Assembly: GCA_045604405.1 (NCBI GenBank)
Contig: JAZUNZ010000048.1
Span: 54,714 to 118,713, forward strand
Origin: UMGS1649 sp045604405
GTDB taxonomy: Bacteria > Bacillota > Clostridia > TANB77 > CAG-465
DNA: 64,000 bases
Direction: 5' to 3'
The first letter of the stretch is position 1. Every line of letters starts with the position of its first letter. A program made the translations under genes and the position numbers. Shown here piece after piece: positions 59,688 to 64,000 of this stretch. A model generated the notes under the pieces. That model worked only from the letters and a program-made list of their open reading frames with translations. It did not search any database and was not told where the DNA came from.

Positions 59688-60188
59688 ATGGAAAAATTAA
59701 ATTTTTATGTGTTACCCGACGATTATATTTCTTATATGAGTACTTATGATGAAAGAATATGTTTTAATAAAGAACACAAGAGACCGTATATAGGTATTAT
59801 ATTTAAGGTAGGAGACATTAATTATTTTGCGCCTTTTACATCTCCAAAGCCCAAACACAAAACAATGAGACAAGCTATAGATTATGTAAAAATTGATGAT
59901 GGTAATCTTGGACTTATCAATCTAAACAATATGATTCCTGTACCTTTAGAAATATGTGAAAGAGTTAATTTGAAAGTTATGGAAAACACAAAATATAAGA
60001 AGCTTATGCAAAAACAATATCTATGGTGTAATACTGAAGGGAATTATAACAACATAATACAAAAGGCCAAGAGGTTATATTATCTAGTAAGTAAAGGTGC
60101 GTGTAGCAAAAACTTGACGGACAGATGCTGTGATTATAAACTACTTGAAAAAGTATACTTAAAACATATGAAAGGTAATAAAAATTGA
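59688..60188 (+). CDS. toxN: Type III toxin-antitoxin endoribonuclease, ToxN family
   Basis: 166 residues, the normal ToxN length. The start LNFYVLPDDYISYMSTYDERI, the block KRPYIGIIFKVGDINYFAPFTSPKPKH (about 31-57) and LGLINLNNMIPVP match the ToxN/AbiQ pattern, with the catalytic Thr-Ser-x-Lys at about 51-54. Later come KYKKLMQKQYLW and C-terminal helices. ToxN is an endoribonuclease held inactive by ToxI RNA repeats. Activation during phage infection cuts cellular and phage RNA and aborts the infection. It lies 48 bases after the toxI terminator, with AAAGGGG before the ATG. No terminator is obvious downstream. Confidence 0.9.
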   Translation: MEKLNFYVLPDDYISYMSTYDERICFNKEHKRPYIGIIFKVGDINYFAPFTSPKPKHKTMRQAIDYVKIDDGNLGLINLNNMIPVPLEICERVNLKVMENTKYKKLMQKQYLWCNTEGNYNNIIQKAKRLYYLVSKGACSKNLTDRCCDYKLLEKVYLKHMKGNKN

Positions 60189-60221
60189 TATATTTACTAG
60201 TTGAAGACTAATTTACATAAT

Positions 60222-60250
60222 TTGACTTTGCCTGCGAATTATGTTACAAT
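60222..60250 (+). promoter_or_regulatory. Promoter of the SpoIIAB-like gene
   Basis: TTGACT (60222-60227), 17-bp spacer, TACAAT (60245-60250). Confidence 0.7.
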
Positions 60251-60303
60251 AGATGGCGAAAAGATCAATATATTCTTTTAATAATTTGAAGGGAGAAAAG
60301 ATA

Positions 60304-60729
60304 GTGGTTAAAAACTTTATGAAGATATCTTTGCCGAAACTTACTATAAATAACAAGGTTATTTGTTCGGTCGTTGTCTCTTTTGCAGAACAGTTAAATC
60401 CGTCTGCAGAAGAAGCAAATGAAATTTATATTGCTGTTAGTGAGGCAGTGGATAATTGCATACGCTTTGCTTATCCTAACAACGATAAAGGCATAATATC
60501 TGTTACTTGCAACATATTAAAGGATAATGTTATAAAAATCGCCGTTAAAGATAGTGGTGTTGGAATAAAAGATATTGAACAAGCGCTTCAACCTTTATAT
60601 ACTACCACGACTGGCAATCACAGCGGCATAGGTTTTTCTATAATTGAATCATATATGACAGCTTTTAAAGTGACCTCCAAATTGGGACGTGGAACAACAG
60701 AATGCATGAAAAAACGCATCGGAAAATAA
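60304..60729 (+). CDS. Anti-sigma factor / serine kinase of the SpoIIAB-RsbW family
   Basis: 141 residues from GTG 60304, which has GGGAG upstream. The ATG at 60253 is at the transcription start and has no binding site. GHKL ATPase motifs are present: N box in AVSEAVDNCIRFAY (about 43-56), G1 DSGVGI (about 86-91), PLYTTTTGNHSGIGFSII (about 99-116) as in SpoIIAB's PLFTT...SGMGFTI, and GRGTTE near the end. SpoIIAB binds sigma-F and phosphorylates SpoIIAA. Here no spoIIAA or sigF is adjacent, so the partner is unknown and the gene may be a relative, not the sporulation gene itself. Confidence 0.82.
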   Translation: MVKNFMKISLPKLTINNKVICSVVVSFAEQLNPSAEEANEIYIAVSEAVDNCIRFAYPNNDKGIISVTCNILKDNVIKIAVKDSGVGIKDIEQALQPLYTTTTGNHSGIGFSIIESYMTAFKVTSKLGRGTTECMKKRIGK

Positions 60730-60735
60730 TCTTGA

Positions 60736-60770
60736 AAAAATAATCGAGCTTTAATAGCCCGATTATTTTT
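60736..60770. terminator. Convergent terminator
   Basis: Stem AAAAATAATCGAGC/GCCCGATTATTTTT with one mismatch and a 7-nt loop, usable from both strands. It overlaps the 3' end of the minus-strand gene. Confidence 0.82.
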
Positions 60771-62229
60771 CTTTTTGTTTTTTAGCAAGATTTACCGCAG
60801 CTTTAACAGCTTCATAACTACCGTTATATACTTCGGCCTCATTAGCTTTCATTATATTTTCGCACATATCTGTGATATTACTTCTTTCGTTGATTAACAA
60901 TTCTAGCATACCTGTAGCTTGGTTGAAGGTTCTACATTCTATAGTTCCATCACCAATTTCAGCAGCTCTTAAAGCACCATAAGCTTCATGAGCGCCAACG
61001 CGTCTAATTAGGAGTTTGGGTATAGGGTAAAATGCTAGCTCGCTAGGTTTTGTTATCATAACGTCAGTCTGCCTCATTAAAAGATTGGTTGAGTATACAG
61101 CAGCGAATATATCTTTATGGCAAAAAACATGTATACCAGATAAATCTTCGTCATAGGCCGCTTTAGTAGCAAAGGCTTCTGTAACTTCAAAATTATCTGC
61201 GTGAAAATTTGCTATCTTTTTAAAGTTAGGTATCTTCTTAAATAATGTATCTAACACGTTTTTATGATCTCCTAAATTAAGAAAAACACAAGCTTGTTTA
61301 TTTGTAGCGTAAGGTATAAGTTTAATAAGCAATTTTTCAATCATTTCAAGACCAGCACCAGCACCACCTACAGGAATTAAAAATCTTATAGGTTTATTTT
61401 CCTTCATTCTTTTAATTCTTCTGTTACAATCTTCTGTTATATTACTTACGATTTCATGATCTACATAGTGTCCTGCCATAGTTATATCATCATCATCCAT
61501 TATGTGAATACGGCCATGCCTCATACCTTTTAGGGTTTTATAACCTATTAAAGAAGAGGGTGTTTGTACTGTATGAAGAGCACCTTCTGCTAAATGTAAA
61601 GCCATAGGATAGTTGTCTGGTATAGCATTTACTACAGCATTCATACCTGCATGTATAGCGGCTTGAGCGGTCCATGAATGAGTGGCAACATAAGGAGTAT
61701 TTTTATCTATGTCTTGAAAGACTCTAGTCATTAACTCGCTATTTTTTTGGTCTTTAGCATTACTTTCTAAGCTTTTATATGCATTCTTACTGCCAGGCTC
61801 CCAAAAAAGCATATCAAACAATTTGTATCGTTGAGAAAGTCTAGAGCCTAAAGAATATAAATCGTTTAAATATGAAATTACTTTACTACCGGTAGTGTCT
61901 TTGAAAGAAATTAGATCTAACCAGTAAGGAGTGTATCCTAGAGCTTTAGCACATGATGCCATAGCCATAGCAATCCTGTAATGTCCAAATCCCATACGTA
62001 TATTGCCAATTATTACAGCGTTATCTTCTAGCTTTAGCGGTTTATCAGAACGAACTAAATTTTGAACGCCAAAATACTTATGTAGTACTTTGTTTGGAAC
62101 GGATTTTAAGTGATATATCTGTTTTGTATCATCGCCATATTTTAATACAAAACGTTCCTTTGAAAAACAAGCGCTCAAATAGTTTAATTTGCTTATTTCG
62201 TTTCCAAAAACCTTTTTAGAATGTGGCAT
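60763..62229 (-). CDS. Conserved protein with a possible GT-B (MGDG-synthase-like) fold
   Basis: 488 residues from ATG 62229, six bases after GAGGTG. A GTG at 62238 is too close to that site. The motif IGNIRMGFGHYRIAMAMASCAKALG (about 76-100) is like the GxGHxRAA loop of MGDG synthases and related glycosyltransferases. Later features are THSWTAQAAIHAG, RFLIPVGGAGAGLEMIEKLL (about 292-311) and MITKPSELAFYPIPKLLIRRVGAHEAYGALRAAEIGDGT, where a nucleotide-sugar loop would lie. No membrane segment is seen. I infer a glycosyltransferase-like enzyme with unknown substrate, and the family is not named with certainty. Confidence 0.6.
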   Translation of the reverse strand: MPHSKKVFGNEISKLNYLSACFSKERFVLKYGDDTKQIYHLKSVPNKVLHKYFGVQNLVRSDKPLKLEDNAVIIGNIRMGFGHYRIAMAMASCAKALGYTPYWLDLISFKDTTGSKVISYLNDLYSLGSRLSQRYKLFDMLFWEPGSKNAYKSLESNAKDQKNSELMTRVFQDIDKNTPYVATHSWTAQAAIHAGMNAVVNAIPDNYPMALHLAEGALHTVQTPSSLIGYKTLKGMRHGRIHIMDDDDITMAGHYVDHEIVSNITEDCNRRIKRMKENKPIRFLIPVGGAGAGLEMIEKLLIKLIPYATNKQACVFLNLGDHKNVLDTLFKKIPNFKKIANFHADNFEVTEAFATKAAYDEDLSGIHVFCHKDIFAAVYSTNLLMRQTDVMITKPSELAFYPIPKLLIRRVGAHEAYGALRAAEIGDGTIECRTFNQATGMLELLINERSNITDMCENIMKANEAEVYNGSYEAVKAAVNLAKKQKEK

Positions 62230-62254
62230 ATGAATCACCTCTTATTATATTAAA

Positions 62255-62283
62255 ATGTTATCACATAAGGATGGTTAATACAA
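62255..62283 (-). promoter_or_regulatory. Promoter of the minus-strand GT-B-like gene
   Basis: Minus strand TTGTAT (62283-62278), 17-bp spacer, TAACAT (62260-62255). Confidence 0.6.
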
Positions 62284-62341
62284 TCGTTAATAAAAAAGTA
62301 TACATAAATGTAATAATTGTGAAATGTTTAAATGTACCAGA

Positions 62342-62370
62342 TTGTAAAAAGATATAAAATATGTTAAAAT
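62342..62370 (+). promoter_or_regulatory. Promoter of the GNAT-rlmB pair
   Basis: TTGTAA (62342-62347), 17-bp spacer, TAAAAT (62365-62370). Confidence 0.65.
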
Positions 62371-62390
62371 TTAAGTATGTGGAGGATTTT

Positions 62391-62807
62391 ATGGAGGAAA
62401 TAGTATTAACAGATAAAATAACAGCAAAAGAATTTTTAGAGATTATTGAATCAGTAGGCTTTAAAACATATCCTGAGTATCAAGTAGAAAAGGCGTTGTC
62501 AAATACTATGTATATGGTAAAAGCTGAACTAAATGGAAAACTTGCGGGAATGGGGCGAGTTGTAGGAGACCATAGCATAGTATGTTCTCTTTCAGATATT
62601 TGCGTAAAACCAGAATTTCAGAGAAAAGGTATTGGATTAAAAATAGTTGAAAGACTAAAGCAAAAGATAGAATCTGGAGTCCAACCTGGCGAAAAGCTTT
62701 TAATAGAGCTTACTCCAATGGCAGGCAAAGAACCTTTTTATGTGAAAGCGGGTTTTAAATATAAACCGGATAAAATAACAGGGATGTATTTATGGATAGA
62801 AAAGTAA
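62391..62807 (+). CDS. GNAT family N-acetyltransferase
   Basis: 138 residues from ATG 62391, six bases after GGAGG. An upstream in-frame ATG at 62361 lies inside the promoter. GNAT motif A is CSLSDICVKPEFQRKGIGLKIVERLKQKI (about 65-93), with Q-R-K-G-I-G as the acetyl-CoA loop. The C-terminal PFYVKAGFKYKPDKITGMYLWI fits the fold. The substrate is unknown. It ends ten bases before rlmB. Confidence 0.85.
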   Translation: MEEIVLTDKITAKEFLEIIESVGFKTYPEYQVEKALSNTMYMVKAELNGKLAGMGRVVGDHSIVCSLSDICVKPEFQRKGIGLKIVERLKQKIESGVQPGEKLLIELTPMAGKEPFYVKAGFKYKPDKITGMYLWIEK

Positions 62808-62817
62808 AGGAGAAAAC

Positions 62818-63567
62818 ATGGGATTAATATATGGAATAAACCCAGTACATGAAGCGATAGTATCTGGAAAAACAATAAATAAATTATATGGTTCTAAAGG
62901 AAGCAAGGAAGTATATGAGCTATTAAAACTTGCTAAGGCTAAAGGAATTGTAACTGTAGAAGCAGATAAAATAAAATTAGATAAGATGATAACACAGGAT
63001 AATGAAAAACTTAAAAATTCTCAAGGAATAGTTGCGTCTGTTACAGATTATGAATATTATGAAATAGAAGACATACTAGAGTATGCAAATAGCAAAGGCG
63101 AAAAACCATTTGTGGTTATCTTAGATAAAATAGAAGACCCACATAATCTTGGCGCTATAATACGAAGTGCGGAATGTATGGGAGTACACGGCATAATAAT
63201 ACAAAAAAGAAATGCATGCCAAATTACAGATATTGTAGAAAAGACAGCGGCAGGAGCTGTAAACTATATGAGAGTTGCAAGAGTTACTAATATTACCAGG
63301 GCAATAGAAGATTTGAAAAAAGCTGGCCTTTGGATATATGGATTAGATATGGAAGGAGCTACTACTATATATGATACAGATTTAACAGGTAGCATTGGTA
63401 TAGTAGTTGGTAATGAAGGTGAAGGATTGTCTCGTTTAGTAAGAGAGTCTTGTGATGGAATAATAAAAATACCTATGGTGGGAAATACTGAATCTTTAAA
63501 TGCTTCTGTAAGCACTGCTATAACTATATATGAAATAGCTAGACAAAATGAAGTAAAGAATAAATAA
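62818..63567 (+). CDS. rlmB: 23S rRNA 2'-O-ribose methyltransferase RlmB / TrmH-family (SpoU)
   Basis: 249 residues. The substrate-binding N-domain starts LIYGINPVHEAIVSGKTINKLYGSKGS. The SPOUT domain has three motifs: LDKIEDPHNLGAIIRSAECMGVHGIII (about 102-128), IVVGNEGEGLSRLVRESCDGIIKIPM (about 194-219) and ESLNASVSTAITIYE (about 223-237). It probably makes Gm2251 in 23S rRNA. AAAGGAG precedes the ATG. It lies just upstream of an rRNA operon. Confidence 0.93.
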   Translation: MGLIYGINPVHEAIVSGKTINKLYGSKGSKEVYELLKLAKAKGIVTVEADKIKLDKMITQDNEKLKNSQGIVASVTDYEYYEIEDILEYANSKGEKPFVVILDKIEDPHNLGAIIRSAECMGVHGIIIQKRNACQITDIVEKTAAGAVNYMRVARVTNITRAIEDLKKAGLWIYGLDMEGATTIYDTDLTGSIGIVVGNEGEGLSRLVRESCDGIIKIPMVGNTESLNASVSTAITIYEIARQNEVKNK

Positions 63568-63631
63568 ATATAGATAAAACCAATATGTAAAAATTACCAC
63601 ATAATTTTGTAACATTTTTGTAATATTTATA

Positions 63632-63660
63632 TTGACTTAAAACATATCTTGTTGTATAAT
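63632..63660 (+). promoter_or_regulatory. rRNA operon promoter P1
   Basis: TTGACT (63632-63637), 17-bp spacer, TATAAT (63655-63660). About 320 bases before the 16S gene. Confidence 0.75.
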
Positions 63661-63663
63661 AAG

Positions 63664-63764
63664 TTTAGTGAGATTGATAAGCTAATATATATTTACAATA
63701 TATATTAAGATTAGCTACAAAACATAAATTGTAGTTAATTTTTAGCACTTCAAAGCTCACTAAA
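63664..63764 (+). other. Structured RNA segment between rRNA promoters P1 and P2
   Basis: Closing stem TTTAGTGAG (63664-63672) with CTCACTAAA (63756-63764). Inside are a long hairpin AGCTAAT...ATTAGCT with an AATATATAT/ATATATATT core (63680-63716) and a hairpin CTACA...TGTAG (63715-63734). It begins close to the P1 start point, so it could be the 5' leader of the rRNA transcript or an independent small RNA. Confidence 0.5.
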
Positions 63765-63805
63765 ACATAGGTTTAAAATTTTTTAAAAAAATTTGTCAAA
63801 ATTAG

Positions 63806-63834
63806 TTGACTTTGTTTATAGCCTGTGTTAGAAT
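63806..63834 (+). promoter_or_regulatory. rRNA operon promoter P2
   Basis: TTGACT (63806-63811), 17-bp spacer, TAGAAT (63829-63834). The leader from here to 63979 includes AGTTGCGACAAGCACATTG but no gene. Confidence 0.7.
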
Positions 63835-63979
63835 ATAAGTCGTCGCCAAGAGTTGCGACAAGCACATTGAAAAATAAAGAGTAAGAAAGCCAAGTAAAAG
63901 GGAAAGTTATGGAAGACATAACATCCCGTTAATTTAACAAAGTAATTTATAAAGATAGCTAACGTTATCTTGAGAGAAT

Positions 63980-64000
63980 TTAAGACAAGAGTTTGATTCT
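63980..64000 (+). rRNA. 16S ribosomal RNA, first bases only
   Basis: AGAGTTTGATTCT at 63988-64000 is the conserved 5' start of bacterial 16S rRNA (27F site). The mature end is set about eight bases upstream by analogy, so the start is approximate and the gene continues beyond the window. Confidence 0.9.

Overview
The window looks like chromosome from an AT-rich, low-GC Gram-positive bacterium, most likely class Clostridia (perhaps an uncultured gut lineage). The evidence is strong AGGAGG-type ribosome binding sites, many TTGACA-N17-TATAAT promoters, a T-box leader on aspS, Spo0A- and SpoIIAB-like proteins, LytR-CpsA-Psr (LCP) proteins, and the gene order DUF4321-radC-mreBCD-mrdA. I cannot name a genus from the sequence alone.

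Layout. 1-880: 3' end of a surface/pilin-like gene followed by two copies of a hairpin-bearing repeat. 892-14595: one long surface-polysaccharide cluster (4,6-dehydratase, aminotransferase, phosphoglycosyl transferase, three GT2 enzymes, a polymerase-like membrane protein with a 13-residue repeat, a flippase/TagF fusion, a Caps_synth-type transferase, an LCP ligase). It probably makes and exports a glycan with an amino-deoxy sugar and a glycerol-phosphate-like modification and attaches it to the wall. 14714-19380: uvrB locus, where a broken 5' copy of uvrB, a 2.4-kb cargo (KilA-N protein, membrane protein) and a complete uvrB lie in a row. 19405-26106: pgsA, ligA, tRNA-Gln, a GT28 glycolipid synthase, mtaB, capA. 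26103-27896: two tandem stand-alone Spo0A-C-like regulators and mscL. 28113-33588: cell-shape operon. 33627-36333: pilin-like/BspA protein, a truncated paralogue and an ISL3-type insertion sequence with a broken transposase. 36377-39397: small and coiled-coil proteins, fabG-like, pyrH. 39428-42857: tRNA-Met, dinD between direct repeats, second LCP gene. 43057-47036: two repeat-rich surface proteins. 47051-53648: tRNA-fMet, secG, rnr, trmB, U32 peptidase. 53900-57060: T-box aspS and gpsA. 57521-60188: lepA, then a complete type III toxin-antitoxin locus (toxI RNA repeats, terminator, toxN). 60222-63567: SpoIIAB-like kinase, a GT-B-like protein, GNAT, rlmB. 63632-64000: tandem rRNA promoters, a structured leader and the first bases of 16S rRNA.

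The accessory biology is the most interesting part. A ToxIN-type RNA-antitoxin system sits at 59400-60188. dinD and the KilA-N gene each have a LexA-like box inside the promoter spacer, and a third similar box lies before toxN. The uvrB and dinD loci both carry duplicated flanking sequence of the kind left by integration or duplication. Two genes (dinD start, ISL3 transposase) show single-base shifts in poly-A runs. Start codons were often moved downstream of the longest open frame, on the basis of ribosome binding sites and promoters.
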